A stretch of 64,000 nt of DNA, taken from the NCBI GenBank assembly GCA_029263175.1, contig JAJCXZ010000063.1, forward strand, positions 1-64,000, written 5' to 3'. Within the stretch, counting starts at the first letter, position 1; each line of letters starts with the position of its first letter. The notes under the pieces were generated by a model. That model saw only the letters and a program-made list of their open reading frames with translations. It did no database searches and had not been told where the DNA came from. The DNA comes from Acidimicrobiales bacterium. Its GTDB lineage: Bacteria; Actinomycetota; Acidimicrobiia; Acidimicrobiales; Aldehydirespiratoraceae. The position numbers and the translations under genes are program-made. Shown here one piece after another: positions 52,976 to 63,152 of this stretch.

Positions 52976-53821
52976 GAGGAACTTGCTGGTCGTGTTGTCG
53001 GCGAGGATCTTGCCACCGGTCTGACACGTGGCGCAGTACGCCACCGTGTAGCGGCGGTACTCCACCGAACGGACCTCGTCGTTGCAGATCACGCACGGGA
53101 ACCCAATCCGGTGATGGACATGGTTCGGCCGATCCGCTGACTTGCCGATGTCGTCCAGAGTTCGTTCGTAGGCGACGTGCTCATCGATCACCTCGACCAT
53201 CGCGGCGTGGAGTATCGAAACATCGTCGCTGCTCATCTTCTTGGTCATCGCAAACGGCGAGAGCTTCGCCCGATGCAGGATCTCATTCGACAGGAGTCGG
53301 CCGATGCCGGCAATCCGTCGCTGGTCACGCAGGAACCCGTGAACCCTTGTGTTCTCTGACGCGAGCGCCGCCGTCAGTACCTCGATCGAGATGGTGTCGG
53401 CATCGGGGCCCAGATGATCGATCGGCTCGCCCTCGGGTTCACCCTCGACGAGCCAGACCCCGGCCTTGTGCTCGGTGCCGGCTTCTGTGAGCTGAAGTGC
53501 GCCGCCGTCGGCGAACTCCCACCGTGCCATTCCGCCTCGCGGCTTCTTCGACCGCCTCGCATCGGGCCGGAGCCGTCCACCCTGCATGAGATGAAGGACA
53601 TAGGTGTGCGAGTGATCGTCGACCGTTGCTCCGAATCGAAGCATCAGATACTTGCCCCGATAGCCGGTGCTCGACAGCAAGAGCCCGTAGGTGTCGTTGG
53701 GGCGAGGCGCGTACGTCTTCAGCGCAGTCAAGTGCAGCACTCGTAGCGCAGTGAGTTCCGCGCCGAGGTAGTTGTCGGCAACCCGCTCGGCGTGAGCCTT
53801 GATCTCTGGAAGCTCTGGCAC
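52970..53821 (-). CDS. Formamidopyrimidine-DNA glycosylase family (Fpg/Nei)
   Basis: 283 residues from a GTG. The N-terminus VPELPEIKAHAERV gives the catalytic N-terminal Pro and Glu; a helix-two-turn-helix (GIGRLLSNEILHRAKLSPF) and the zinc finger CVICNDEVRSVEYRRY...CATCQTGGK follow. Base-excision repair of oxidised bases by glycosylase/AP-lyase action. The zinc finger and PELPE are intact, so activity is expected. Fpg versus Nei is not resolved. Confidence 0.92.
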   Translation of the reverse strand: MPELPEIKAHAERVADNYLGAELTALRVLHLTALKTYAPRPNDTYGLLLSSTGYRGKYLMLRFGATVDDHSHTYVLHLMQGGRLRPDARRSKKPRGGMARWEFADGGALQLTEAGTEHKAGVWLVEGEPEGEPIDHLGPDADTISIEVLTAALASENTRVHGFLRDQRRIAGIGRLLSNEILHRAKLSPFAMTKKMSSDDVSILHAAMVEVIDEHVAYERTLDDIGKSADRPNHVHHRIGFPCVICNDEVRSVEYRRYTVAYCATCQTGGKILADNTTSKFLK

Positions 53822-53847
53822 CCCGCGAGGCTATGTCACCAGCGGGG

Positions 53848-54834
53848 CTAGATCAGGCCGAGCTCGCGCACCGTGTCTCGCTCACCGGCCAACTCGGCCA
53901 CCGTTGCATCGATACGGCTCTGAGAGAACTCGTCAATGTCGAGACCCTGCACGATCGCGTACTCGCCATCAGAACAGGTGACGGGGAACGATGACATCAG
54001 ACCCTCGGGCACGCCGTAGCTACCGTCGGACGGAATGGCCATGGATACCCAGTCGCCCGCGGGGGTCCCGAGTACCCAGTCGTGCACGTGATCGACCGCG
54101 GCCGATGCGGCAGAGGCCGCCGACGACAGCCCACGAGCCTCGATGATGGCGGCACCGCGCTGCTGAACCGTTGGGATGAAGTTGTTCTCCAGCCACTCCT
54201 GATCACCCACCGCAGCGGCGGCGTTGTTGCCGTTGACGCTGCAGTGGAAGAGATCGGGGTACTGCGTGGCGGAGTGGTTGCCCCAGATCGTCATGTTGGT
54301 GATGTCGTTCACCGTGACGTCGAGCTTCTGCGCCAGCTGCGCCTTGGCGCGATTGTGATCCAATCGGGTCATGGCCGTGAAGCGAGCGTTGTCAATGTCG
54401 GGAGCATTGTTCATGGCGATGAGGGAGTTGGTGTTGGCCGGGTTGCCGACGACGAGCACCTTGATGTCATCGGCGGCGTTGTCGTTGATCGCTTTGCCCT
54501 GGACGGTGAAGATCGCGCCATTGGCCTCGAGCAGATCCTTGCGCTCCATGCCCTTCGACCGCGGGCGAGAGCCAACCAGCATGCCGATGTTGGCACCGGC
54601 GAAGGCCCTGTTCGGATCGTCGCTCTGGGTGATGCCGGCGAGCAGCGGGAACGCACCGTCATCAAGCTCCATCGCAACACCCTCGAGTGCTCCCATTGCA
54701 GGCGGGATCTCGAGAAGCTGGAGAATGATCGGCTGATCGGGGCCGAGCAGCGATCCACTGGCGATCCGGAAGAGGAGGCTGTAGCCGATTTGGCCGGCGG
54801 CTCCGGTGACAGCGACACGAACTGGGGTCTTCAT
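53848..54834 (-). CDS. mdh: NAD-dependent malate dehydrogenase
   Basis: 328 residues from an ATG with GGAG. Features: [21 protein letters not shown] for [53 protein letters not shown], and [15 protein letters not shown] with the catalytic His. It oxidises malate to oxaloacetate in the TCA cycle. The upstream 160 bp, shared with the divergent PAS-GGDEF gene, contains two 12-bp palindromes. Confidence 0.96.
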   Translation of the reverse strand: MKTPVRVAVTGAAGQIGYSLLFRIASGSLLGPDQPIILQLLEIPPAMGALEGVAMELDDGAFPLLAGITQSDDPNRAFAGANIGMLVGSRPRSKGMERKDLLEANGAIFTVQGKAINDNAADDIKVLVVGNPANTNSLIAMNNAPDIDNARFTAMTRLDHNRAKAQLAQKLDVTVNDITNMTIWGNHSATQYPDLFHCSVNGNNAAAAVGDQEWLENNFIPTVQQRGAAIIEARGLSSAASAASAAVDHVHDWVLGTPAGDWVSMAIPSDGSYGVPEGLMSSFPVTCSDGEYAIVQGLDIDEFSQSRIDATVAELAGERDTVRELGLI

Positions 54835-54841
54835 GGGGTTC

Positions 54842-54898
54842 TCCGATATCGGATAAACGAACGGGGCAGACGCTACCAGCGAGGCATCACCGCGGTGA
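54842..54898. promoter_or_regulatory. Two 12-bp palindromes in the mdh/PAS-GGDEF divergent region
   Basis: TCCGATATCGGA (54842-54853) overlaps the mdh ribosome site, and TCACCGCGGTGA (54887-54898) lies 45 bp further. Both are perfect dyads in a divergent promoter and may be operators. No regulator is assigned. Confidence 0.45.
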
Positions 54899-54993
54899 CG
54901 TTCAGCAGGGCCGGGAAGGCCGAAAATCGTGCGAACAAAGCACCGATCGACCGATGTCCTTGTTTTCGGCAGCTCAACGCCGATGGAGCCGGC

Positions 54994-56226
54994 ATGCCGG
55001 CCTCTCCCCCGGACCTCGCTCGCGTCCTCGAGATGCTTCCTGACCCAGTGGTGATCCTCGACCCGGACGGCAATCTCCAGTGGATCAATCACGCGACCAT
55101 CCAGTTCTCGGGAATGGATCCGACCGAGTGGCTGGGCCGCTCGGTCTTCGAGCTCCTCCACCCTGACGACCATGCCTTGGCCTTCGCCGCGTTCGATACG
55201 GTCACCGGGAAAGACGTCGGCAGCCTGATCGACGTTCGCATCCGCGACGGTCAAGATCGATGGCGTCATTGTGAGCTTCGCGGACGTTCTCTCGAGGCAG
55301 ACGACGGTGGCGACCCCATGATTGTTGTCGGATTCCGCGACATCGCTGACCGCCAGAGCCTCGAGCTCGGGGCCGGCAACACAGAGCTTCTCCGAGCTCT
55401 CGTCCACCACGCCACTTCCCTGCTGGTCACGCTCGATGCCGACGGCTGCATCACGTCCGCCAACGGCGAGCTGACGCGCCTTCTCGGCTACGACCTCGCA
55501 CTGGTGAGCGGCGATGAACTGTCGACGTTCGTCCAGGCTCCCGATCGGCCCGCGTTCCGAGACGCCCTGTCCTCGGTCGGCGAGTCCTTCTCGGCCGAAT
55601 ACACGTTCCATCACGCCGACGGATACGAGGTCGTGCTCGATCTGAGCGTCACCGACCTCCGAGCCGATCCGCTCATCAACGGGTACGTCGTGAGCGGCAC
55701 CGACATTAGCGATCTCAAGACGACGCAGCAGGCTCTGCGCCACATGGCCGATCACGCTGCCCTCACCGGTGTGCTCAGCCGGCGCGCTTTTCTCGCTCGG
55801 CTCGACCGCATGGCCCGCGAGGGATTCGATCACGAGATCGTTGTCCTCTTCTGTGATCTCGACGGCTTCAAGCCGGTCAACGACCGGTTTGGCCACGCCG
55901 CGGGCGACGAAGTGCTGATCGAGGTCGCCCGCCGCATCGAGCGCGCCGTGCGCCCCGACGACCTCGTGGGTCGGCTCGGCGGCGACGAGTTCGTCGTGGC
56001 GCTCCCCCGGTCGGGCCTGATGCTCGCGGAAGACATCGCTACCCGAATCCGTTCTTCGCTGACTGAACCCATCATCGTCGCCGATGAGATCATCGAGATC
56101 GACGTGAGCATCGGCACATCGGTCACCACTGATCAGCCGACGGCCGTACAGTTGCTGGCCGCAGCGGACGCCGCCATGTATGCCGTGAAACGCAGCCGTC
56201 GTCGCGACGAAACGAGCAGGGCCTAG
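54994..56226 (+). CDS. PAS-PAS-GGDEF diguanylate cyclase
   Basis: 410 residues from the ATG at 54994. The first PAS domain (about 5-115) begins [22 protein letters not shown]; a second (about 130-250) begins [20 protein letters not shown]. The GGDEF domain follows, with LGGDEFVVA near residue 328 and an RPDD inhibitory site five residues before it. It should make cyclic-di-GMP in response to a PAS-bound signal. No EAL or membrane segment is present. Confidence 0.9.
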   Translation: MPASPPDLARVLEMLPDPVVILDPDGNLQWINHATIQFSGMDPTEWLGRSVFELLHPDDHALAFAAFDTVTGKDVGSLIDVRIRDGQDRWRHCELRGRSLEADDGGDPMIVVGFRDIADRQSLELGAGNTELLRALVHHATSLLVTLDADGCITSANGELTRLLGYDLALVSGDELSTFVQAPDRPAFRDALSSVGESFSAEYTFHHADGYEVVLDLSVTDLRADPLINGYVVSGTDISDLKTTQQALRHMADHAALTGVLSRRAFLARLDRMAREGFDHEIVVLFCDLDGFKPVNDRFGHAAGDEVLIEVARRIERAVRPDDLVGRLGGDEFVVALPRSGLMLAEDIATRIRSSLTEPIIVADEIIEIDVSIGTSVTTDQPTAVQLLAAADAAMYAVKRSRRRDETSRA

Positions 56227-56272
56227 CTCAACCGAGGCCTCGCTCGGCCGATTGTTACCCGTGGCGACCACA

Positions 56273-57487
56273 ATGAACATTGACGCGGCGTGGCAGCGCC
56301 GGCTCACGCTGTATCCCCGACTGATCCTCATCACCATCGCAGTCGCGTTCGTGATCGTGATCGCGGCAGGCAGCGGCTCCGACACGGCCGGCGGACGAGT
56401 GGGCGGCGACTTCCCCGCGTTCTACTCAGCCGGCACGATCGTGGCCGACGGCGATGTCGCAGACCTCTACGACCCCGCCGTTCAAGCCGCTGCCCAGGTT
56501 GAGCTGCTCGGCGGCGAGGACGGGTTCATCATGTATCCGTACGCGCCCTATGTGGCCGGCGCGTACTCGGCGTTCTCCGTCCTTCCCTACCGCACCGCCT
56601 ACGTGATCCACACCGCCCTCATGGTTGCGGCCCTGGTGGGGGCACTCACGTTGACCCGTCCGATGATCGGCGTCCTCGATCGCTGGTTCTCTCTCGTCCT
56701 CGGCGCCGTCGCGACCGCGTACCCGATCTTCGTCGGCACGAGCGGCGGGCAGAACACCGCGCTCACGCTGCTGCTTCTCGCCGCCGTCTGGCGCGCACTG
56801 GCCGAGGACCGAGACGCGTGGGCGGGTGTAGCTGTCGCCCTGCTCCTCTTTCGACCGCAATACGCCCTGCCCATGCTGGGGCTCCTCATCCTCGGGCGCC
56901 ACTGGCGTGCCGTCGGCACGGCCGGCCTCGGTGCCGGCCTCGTTTTTGCCGTCAACGCGGCGATCGCGGGCCCGGATTGGGTCTCGAAATGGATCAACGG
57001 CGTGAGGCCCTTGCTCGAAGCGGATGCCGAAATCAATGCCGTCAACGAGATCGCACCGGTGGGTTTCCTCCACGCCGTCATCGGCGTCGACTCCCCCGCC
57101 GCCGTGGTGATCGGCGGCGCGATCTCCGTCAGCATTGCCCTCGCCCTCTCATGGCTTTGGTGGAAGAAGGAGCTCGACCTTGGCAGCCGATTCGCCATCA
57201 CCGCCACCGGGCTGATGCTCCTCGGGTTCCACACGATCTATTACGACTCCAGCCTCGCGGTGTTCGCGGTGCTACTGATGCTCGATCGGCGTCTCATCGA
57301 CGTTCGGGTCGGCGTGGCCATCTGGGCCGTCGGCCTGGTCCAGATCATCAAAGATCCCATTGGCGCCAGTCCGCTCGCGCTCGTCGTGCTCGCCGTGTTC
57401 GCGCTGGTGGTGAGCCGCCTATGGCTCGCTCAGTCGGCCAGTGACGACCGAGTGTTGCCGATCCAGGACTCATACAGCTCTCGGTAG
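56273..57487 (+). CDS. GT87-like (DUF2029) membrane glycosyltransferase
   Basis: 404 residues from the ATG at 56273; GTG at 56261 is an alternative. About ten hydrophobic segments (for example [19 protein letters not shown] and [15 protein letters not shown]) and an early [11 protein letters not shown] with the conserved acidic residue typical of polyprenyl-phosphate mannosyltransferases. The family builds mannan-type envelope glycans; the donor is not certain. The last 58 bp overlap the convergent ABC gene. Confidence 0.78.
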   Translation: MNIDAAWQRRLTLYPRLILITIAVAFVIVIAAGSGSDTAGGRVGGDFPAFYSAGTIVADGDVADLYDPAVQAAAQVELLGGEDGFIMYPYAPYVAGAYSAFSVLPYRTAYVIHTALMVAALVGALTLTRPMIGVLDRWFSLVLGAVATAYPIFVGTSGGQNTALTLLLLAAVWRALAEDRDAWAGVAVALLLFRPQYALPMLGLLILGRHWRAVGTAGLGAGLVFAVNAAIAGPDWVSKWINGVRPLLEADAEINAVNEIAPVGFLHAVIGVDSPAAVVIGGAISVSIALALSWLWWKKELDLGSRFAITATGLMLLGFHTIYYDSSLAVFAVLLMLDRRLIDVRVGVAIWAVGLVQIIKDPIGASPLALVVLAVFALVVSRLWLAQSASDDRVLPIQDSYSSR

Positions 57488-59265
57488 AGTCCGGGGGTCT
57501 CGACCAGCTCTGAGTGCGAGCCGCGTTGAACGAGCTCACCGGCGTCGAAGACCAGCACCAGGTCGGCTCGCTCTGCCGTCGAGAGACGGTGAGCAACCGA
57601 AATGGTGGTGCGACCAGCAGCAAGACGGCCGAGTGCCGCTGCCAGCGCTTCCTCGGTCTCGGGATCGACGGCCGATGTCGCCTCGTCGAGCAGCAGGAGG
57701 CCGGGATCGGCCACCTGGGCGCGAGCCAGGGCGACGAGTTGACGCTCACCGACGGAGAGGCGTCCGCCTCGTTCGCCGACAACCGTCTCGAGTCCGTCGG
57801 GAAGCGCCTCCACCCACTCGCGCAAACCGAGCTCGTCGATCGAACGCTCGACATCGTCGTCGGTGGCGTCACCGCGACCGAAGCGAATGTTGTCGCGAAC
57901 CGACCGGTCGAACAGGAAGCCGTCCTGAGGCACCATTCGGATCGATCGGTGACGAGAGTCGGGGTCGACGTCGCGCAGGTCGACGCCACCGATACGGACG
58001 ACACCTTCGATCGGGTCCGCGAGCCGCGTGAACAGACGGGCAGTAGTCGTCTTACCCGACCCGGTCTCGCCGACAATCGCGACGTTGGTCTCCGGGGGAA
58101 TCGAGAGGGAGATGTCTCGCAAGACCATCGGGCCCGCCCGGTATCGGAAGGAGACGTGCTCCAGGTCGACCCCAAGGGGGCCCGCCGGTAGTTCCTGACC
58201 GTCCGTCGGCTCCACCACCGCAATCGGCACGTCGAGAACCCGCAGGATCTTCCACCAACCCGCGAGTGCTGTCTGGGTCTGGTCGAGCACCTCACCGAGC
58301 TGGGAGATCGGCTGAAGGATCAGGTTCACGAGGAAGATGAAGGCGACGAGCTCGCCGACCTCGACGCCAAGATCGGCGCGCCACCACACCCCGACACCCA
58401 TGGCGACGGCAAGGGAAACAGAGGAGACAAAGTCGACAACGGGGAGCAGTCCCGCGAACCAGATCGAGCTGCGGAGCTGCTGGCGATACTGGCGATCGAT
58501 GGAGTCGTCGAGGCGCGCACGAACAGGGCCGCCATAGTCGTACGCCCGGATCACCGGTGCACCGCTCACCGCTTCAGCAGTGTGGCCAAGCGTCTCAGCC
58601 ACGCGCGTGCGCACCAGCCCGTAGGCGACGAACTGCTTCTCCTGGACCCACCGGAGGAACGGCAGCAGTGGGAGGTGCACGGCCACGGCCACCAGCGTCA
58701 GCTGCCAGCTGTACACCAGCATCACCGCAAGGGTGCCGATGATGATGGCCGTGTCGATGATCCAGCTGATCATTCCCCACTGGGTGAATCGCACAAGGGT
58801 TTCGATGTCGGACGTGACCCGAGCGACAAGTACACCACTTCGTGATTCGGTGTGATCGGCGAGGCTGAGTTTGTGGATGTGCTCGAAGACTCGAACCCGG
58901 AGATCGAGGAGGACCGATTCGGTCATCGTCACCAGTCGCACGAAAGCAAGCCGACTTGCGATCGCGATGACGAGCACGGTGATGACGGCAGCAACGGCCG
59001 CCTTGGTCACGAATCCCTCTCGATAGCCGTCCTGGCCAAGGATTCCGTGGTCCAGAATCTGCTGCACGAGGATAGGGATGACGAGCCGGCCGGCGGCGGC
59101 CATCACGGCAAGCATCACCGTTACGAAGAGACCCTTCTTGAGTTCGGGCGACGTGGCGATACCACGCCGCAGTACACCCCACGCGCCAATGTCCGGACCG
59201 GAATCGTCGTCGATCAGAGATGCCACAGCGGGTACAGGCTCGGTGGACTCGTCGATCGTGGTCAT
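57430..59265 (-). CDS. ABC exporter half, consensus Walker B with altered signature
   Basis: 611 residues: six transmembrane segments (about 45-335), then an ATPase domain. Walker A GETGSGKTT, Q-loop PQDGFLF, Walker B LLLLDEATSAVD with intact Glu, and H-loop VAHRLST. The signature reads LSVGERQ instead of LSGGQ. It is coupled by ATGA overlap to the upstream ABC half (59262-60992). Together they form a heterodimeric exporter; the altered signature belongs to the non-catalytic site (see the findings). Substrate unknown, perhaps lipid or drug. Confidence 0.9.
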   Translation of the reverse strand: MTTIDESTEPVPAVASLIDDDSGPDIGAWGVLRRGIATSPELKKGLFVTVMLAVMAAAGRLVIPILVQQILDHGILGQDGYREGFVTKAAVAAVITVLVIAIASRLAFVRLVTMTESVLLDLRVRVFEHIHKLSLADHTESRSGVLVARVTSDIETLVRFTQWGMISWIIDTAIIIGTLAVMLVYSWQLTLVAVAVHLPLLPFLRWVQEKQFVAYGLVRTRVAETLGHTAEAVSGAPVIRAYDYGGPVRARLDDSIDRQYRQQLRSSIWFAGLLPVVDFVSSVSLAVAMGVGVWWRADLGVEVGELVAFIFLVNLILQPISQLGEVLDQTQTALAGWWKILRVLDVPIAVVEPTDGQELPAGPLGVDLEHVSFRYRAGPMVLRDISLSIPPETNVAIVGETGSGKTTTARLFTRLADPIEGVVRIGGVDLRDVDPDSRHRSIRMVPQDGFLFDRSVRDNIRFGRGDATDDDVERSIDELGLREWVEALPDGLETVVGERGGRLSVGERQLVALARAQVADPGLLLLDEATSAVDPETEEALAAALGRLAAGRTTISVAHRLSTAERADLVLVFDAGELVQRGSHSELVETPGLYRELYESWIGNTRSSLAD

Positions 59266-60992
59266 GCGTCGTCCGCCTGCTCGTAGGCGGTCACCAGGGC
59301 GTTGTAGTCGGGACGCTCCAGTAGATCCTCGTGGCGCCCGACGGCCACGACCTCGCCGTCGTCGAGATAGACGACCCGGTCGGCCAACATGATCGTGGAG
59401 ATGCGGTGGGCGACCACGATGAGGGTGACGTCGAGGTCGTTTCGGAGTCCGTCGAGGATCTGCGACTCGATGGTGGCGTCAACCGCTGACGTGGCATCGT
59501 CGAGCAACAGCAGGCGCGGTCGACGGGCAATCGCGCGAGCGAGGGCAACCCGCTGACGCTGACCCCCCGAGAGCGTGGTGCCACGCTCCCCGACCACACT
59601 GTCGAAGCCCTCTTCCATCTCGTCGACGAACTTGGCGGCCTGTGCAGTCACAAGGGCGTGGCGCGCATCGTCATCCGCCACCACGCCAAGGCTCACGTTT
59701 TCTCGGACGCTGTCCGCAAAGAGGAAACTCTCCTGGAATGCCAGGGCCACCGCCGCTGACCATTCTTCAGCAGAGATGTCGTCGACGGAGATGCCGCCGA
59801 GGCAAACATCACCGGATGTGCGATCCAGCAGACCCGCGACGGTCTCGACCAACGTCGACTTGCCCGACCCGGTGGGGCCGACAAGGGCCACGGTCTCACC
59901 CGCCTGAACATCGAAATCGACGTTGCGCAACACCGCGTGGTCATCGTGAATCACGCCAAGATCTCGCACCCGCAGTGCGAGAGCACCCGCCGGAAGCGTG
60001 CGGCTGCCGCCACGATCCTCGACCTCGGCCTCCATCACGCGATCGACACGATCGAGCGAAACAACCGATCGAGGCATCTCCTCGAGGAAGAAGCCGAAGA
60101 CCCGAAGCGGGGTGGAGAGCAGACCGAACAGTGTGGCGGCGAGAACGAGGTCGCCGGGCGTGGCCTCTCCTTGGGAAACGAGACTTGCACCGACCAGCAA
60201 CAGCAGGACAATGCCGACGTTGGGAAGCGCATCGATGGCCGGTTCGAACACAGCCCGCATCCGACCGACGTGAATACGTTCGTCTCTCAGCCGAGCTGAG
60301 GCCTCCCGCATCCGCTCGACCTCGGCTTTCTCCCGTCCGAGCGTCTTCACCACCAGGGCACCTTCGAAACTCTCGTGGGCAACGGAGGAGACATCCCCGA
60401 CCCGTTGCTGGGCGCGAGCGGAGGGTGCCTCGACCCGCGATGTGTAGATCTGGCTCATCGCCACGAGCAGCGGGAAAATCACCGCGCCGAGCAAGGCAAG
60501 AAGTGGGTGGATCAGGAGCAGCGATACCAGGGCCACGATCACGAGGAGTACCACGCTCAGCGCGAAGGCGAGCGGCTTGAGCACCATCGTGGCGTTGGTG
60601 AGGTCGAGATCGGCGTGAGCAAGCAGCTCACCGGCGGGACGGGTGCGATGGAAGCGCAATGGCACGTCCAGGTAGTGGTGAACGAGAGCCCGACGCCAAT
60701 CTCGCTGCGTGCGGAGTTCGGCCTGCATCAGGAACCAACGACGGACGATCACGCTGAGGCCCCTGAGCAGTGAGATCACGACGATGGCGATCATGCCGGT
60801 CCAGACGTCTCCGCCATCCACGGTCCCGTTCTCGAACGCGGCTACGACGACATCGTCGGTAACGCGCCCGAGGACCCAGGCACCACCGATCGACGCGAAC
60901 ACAAAGGCCATGGCCCCGATCATTGCGATGCCATGTTGGCGGGGATGGGCCCGCAGCGAGCGCATGATGAGCCGGCCGCCGCGCCGCCACAT
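59262..60992 (-). CDS. ABC exporter half with degenerate Walker B (Asp for Glu)
   Basis: 576 residues from the ATG at 60992; a GTG at 61022 would add 10. Six transmembrane segments, Walker A GPTGSGKST, a normal signature LSGGQRQRVALARA, and Walker B LLLLDDATSAVD with Asp where the catalytic Glu belongs. The H-loop VAHRIST is kept. Such Asp substitutions define the degenerate site of heterodimeric exporters (TM287/288-like). ATGA overlap with the partner gene. The start has AGGA at 7-nt spacing. Confidence 0.9.
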   Translation of the reverse strand: MWRRGGRLIMRSLRAHPRQHGIAMIGAMAFVFASIGGAWVLGRVTDDVVVAAFENGTVDGGDVWTGMIAIVVISLLRGLSVIVRRWFLMQAELRTQRDWRRALVHHYLDVPLRFHRTRPAGELLAHADLDLTNATMVLKPLAFALSVVLLVIVALVSLLLIHPLLALLGAVIFPLLVAMSQIYTSRVEAPSARAQQRVGDVSSVAHESFEGALVVKTLGREKAEVERMREASARLRDERIHVGRMRAVFEPAIDALPNVGIVLLLLVGASLVSQGEATPGDLVLAATLFGLLSTPLRVFGFFLEEMPRSVVSLDRVDRVMEAEVEDRGGSRTLPAGALALRVRDLGVIHDDHAVLRNVDFDVQAGETVALVGPTGSGKSTLVETVAGLLDRTSGDVCLGGISVDDISAEEWSAAVALAFQESFLFADSVRENVSLGVVADDDARHALVTAQAAKFVDEMEEGFDSVVGERGTTLSGGQRQRVALARAIARRPRLLLLDDATSAVDATIESQILDGLRNDLDVTLIVVAHRISTIMLADRVVYLDDGEVVAVGRHEDLLERPDYNALVTAYEQADDA

Positions 60993-61167
60993 GTGATCGT
61001 CCTGATCGCCCCGATTTCCCACCGAGCCAACCTATAGGGCGGCCCCCACGCAACGGGAAGCGATTTCGTGTGACAGATGTCGGATGACCAAGGTCCTCTG
61101 GGACACGGTGGCGCTCAATACACCGCTCTCAGGGCCGATTGGACCGGACCCGGACGAAAGGGCAGCA

Positions 61168-61707
61168 ATGAAGGGTGTCATCTTCAACGCCGTGGAGAAC
61201 TCGGTCGAGCGTGTTTTCGGGCCCGATGCATGGGACGAAGTACTCGACCGCGCTGACGTTGGCGGCGCCTACACCTCGCTCGGCAACTACCAGGACATCG
61301 AACTCGTCGCCATCGTCAACGCACTCCCCGACGACACCGGACCAGGGCTCGACGACCGGCTGCGTTGGGTGGGTATCAACGCCATGCCGTTCCTTCAGGA
61401 GTCGTTCCCTCGGTTCTTCGAGGACATCGAACTCCGCGGGTTCCTTCCGTCCCTGAACCACATGATTCATCCTGAGGTTCGAAAGCTGTATCCGGGTGCC
61501 AATCCACCCGATTTCGACATCGACTACAGCGAGGCGGGTGTCATCAGCCTTCGCTACCAATCCGAACGAAAGCTCTGTTGGCTCGCCGAAGGTTTCGTTC
61601 TCGGTGCGAGCGCCGCGTTCGACGAGCCGGTCACAGTCAAGCAACCCACTTGCATGCACGATGGCGCCGACCACTGCGACCTGAGGATCGAGTTGCACTC
61701 CGCGTGA
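61168..61707 (+). CDS. H-NOX haem-based gas sensor
   Basis: 179 residues from the ATG at 61168 ([18 protein letters not shown]), the normal H-NOX length; upstream residues are not part of the domain. Haem-pocket features: [21 protein letters not shown] with the axial His region, and YQSER matching YxSxR, which binds the haem propionates. H-NOX proteins bind NO (and in some cases O2) through haem. The TGA overlaps the GTG of the GGDEF-EAL gene, so sensor and output are made together. Confidence 0.92.
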   Translation: MKGVIFNAVENSVERVFGPDAWDEVLDRADVGGAYTSLGNYQDIELVAIVNALPDDTGPGLDDRLRWVGINAMPFLQESFPRFFEDIELRGFLPSLNHMIHPEVRKLYPGANPPDFDIDYSEAGVISLRYQSERKLCWLAEGFVLGASAAFDEPVTVKQPTCMHDGADHCDLRIELHSA

Positions 61708-63119
61708 CCATCGCCGAGCCGCCGGTGCCGATGGACTTCGACAAGGAGATCCATCGGCTCACACGGCGGCTCGACCGCGAGCGTTCCGCTCGCCGCGAAG
61801 CTGAGCTCATCGCCGAGGAGGCCACCAAGGTGGCCATTCAGGACTCGCTCACGGGTCTGGCAAACCGCTCACTCGTCACCTCGACCCTCGAGAACGAGCT
61901 CGCACGAGCCGCTCGCTACGAGCGAGACGTCGCCCTGCTCTTCCTCGACCTCGACGGATTCAAGCTCATCAACGACACGTATGGCCATGAGATGGGCGAT
62001 GCCGTCCTCATCCAGGTGGCCAGGGAGCTCCGGTTGGTGACACGGGCCGGCGACATGGTCGGCCGTCTCGGTGGTGACGAGTTTGTGGTGCTGGCGCCAA
62101 ACATCACCTGCCCTGACGCCACCCAACTTGCCAACCGTGTCGCTGACGCCATCGGCCGGATGAAGGTCGAGGGTTTGCCAAGCGACACTGGCATCACCGC
62201 AAGCGTCGGCGTGACCGTGCTCGATGGCAAGGACATCGATGCCGATCGTTATCTACGCCAGGCCGACTCAGCCATGTACGAGGCGAAGACCTCCGGGGCT
62301 GACTGGCGTCTCTACGATGCCGAGCTCGATGCTCTGGCCGAACATCGTCGAACGATTCGCCGTCAGCTGCCGATCGCCATCGAGAACGACGACTTCATCG
62401 TCCACTATCAGCCGCTTGTGTCGCTGACCGAAGGAGCCGAGGCCGCGCCCCCGGTTGTCGGGGTCGAGGCGTTGGTGCGCTGGCCCAACCCCGACGGTTC
62501 ACTGCGCAGCCCCGCGGAGTTCATCCCCATTGCGGAGGAATCCGGACACATCGTCGGCATCGGGCGTCGAGTGATCGCCCGGGCCGTCGGGGAAATCTCG
62601 GACTGGAGTGGCGCTCATCCGGATCGGGGACAGATCGCCCTCTCCGTCAATGCGTCGCCGAGAGAACTCGCACGCGCCGACTATGCCGGCCAGGTCCATG
62701 CGCTCCTCGACCGAACCGAGCTCGGCGAACGGAACCTGATCATCGAGATCACCGAGACGGCTATGTACGAGGGCGGAGCCGTGGCCGAAAGAAACATCCG
62801 GGCCTTGCAGCGCACAGGAATCCACCTTGCCCTTGATGACTTCGGCACCGGCTACAGCGCGATCGGTCGCCTCCGCCAGCATGCGTTCGACCAGCTCAAG
62901 ATCGACCGGTCGTTCATCAGCGGCGTAGCCGACCATGCCGACGACCGTGCCGTCGTGGCAGCAATCATCGCCATGGCCAGAGCCTTCGACATGACCGTTG
63001 TTGCCGAGGGAGTCGAAACCCCCGAACAGCTGGAGGTCGTGCGCGACCTTGGCTGTGATCTGGCTCAGGGTTTCCTCTTTGGTCGCCCCAGCCCCCTCAG
63101 CGCCCTCGAACCGGTCTAA
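61704..63119 (+). CDS. H-NOX-associated GGDEF-EAL cyclic-di-GMP enzyme
   Basis: 471 residues from a GTG that overlaps the H-NOX stop (GTGA). A short coiled coil (about 12-45, [22 protein letters not shown]) links to GGDEF (motif near 122, RAGD inhibitory site five residues before) and EAL (VGVEALVRW near 254, [10 protein letters not shown]). Both domains keep their key residues, so it could be bifunctional, with the H-NOX controlling direction. Homologous pairs in other bacteria link NO to biofilm. The TAA stop is in a palindrome arm. Confidence 0.93.
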   Translation: MTIAEPPVPMDFDKEIHRLTRRLDRERSARREAELIAEEATKVAIQDSLTGLANRSLVTSTLENELARAARYERDVALLFLDLDGFKLINDTYGHEMGDAVLIQVARELRLVTRAGDMVGRLGGDEFVVLAPNITCPDATQLANRVADAIGRMKVEGLPSDTGITASVGVTVLDGKDIDADRYLRQADSAMYEAKTSGADWRLYDAELDALAEHRRTIRRQLPIAIENDDFIVHYQPLVSLTEGAEAAPPVVGVEALVRWPNPDGSLRSPAEFIPIAEESGHIVGIGRRVIARAVGEISDWSGAHPDRGQIALSVNASPRELARADYAGQVHALLDRTELGERNLIIEITETAMYEGGAVAERNIRALQRTGIHLALDDFGTGYSAIGRLRQHAFDQLKIDRSFISGVADHADDRAVVAAIIAMARAFDMTVVAEGVETPEQLEVVRDLGCDLAQGFLFGRPSPLSALEPV

Positions 63120-63152
63120 CGCACGCTGGGGTCTGACCCCAGTGTGCGTTAG
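63116..63152. repeat. Stop-supplying palindrome, copy 4 (family B)
   Basis: Arms of 18 bp, CTAACGCACGCTGGGGTC and a complement with one mismatch, around a single T. The TAA stops of both convergent genes (63117-63119 and 63149-63151) are in symmetrical positions at the arm ends. It is the most perfect of the four palindromes. Confidence 0.9.

Noticed and set aside
54835-56385. N-terminal extension of the mdh frame opposite the PAS-GGDEF gene
   Set aside because: Malate dehydrogenase begins at 54834 with its GAAGQIG motif and a ribosome site; the upstream part is antisense to a clear GGDEF protein.
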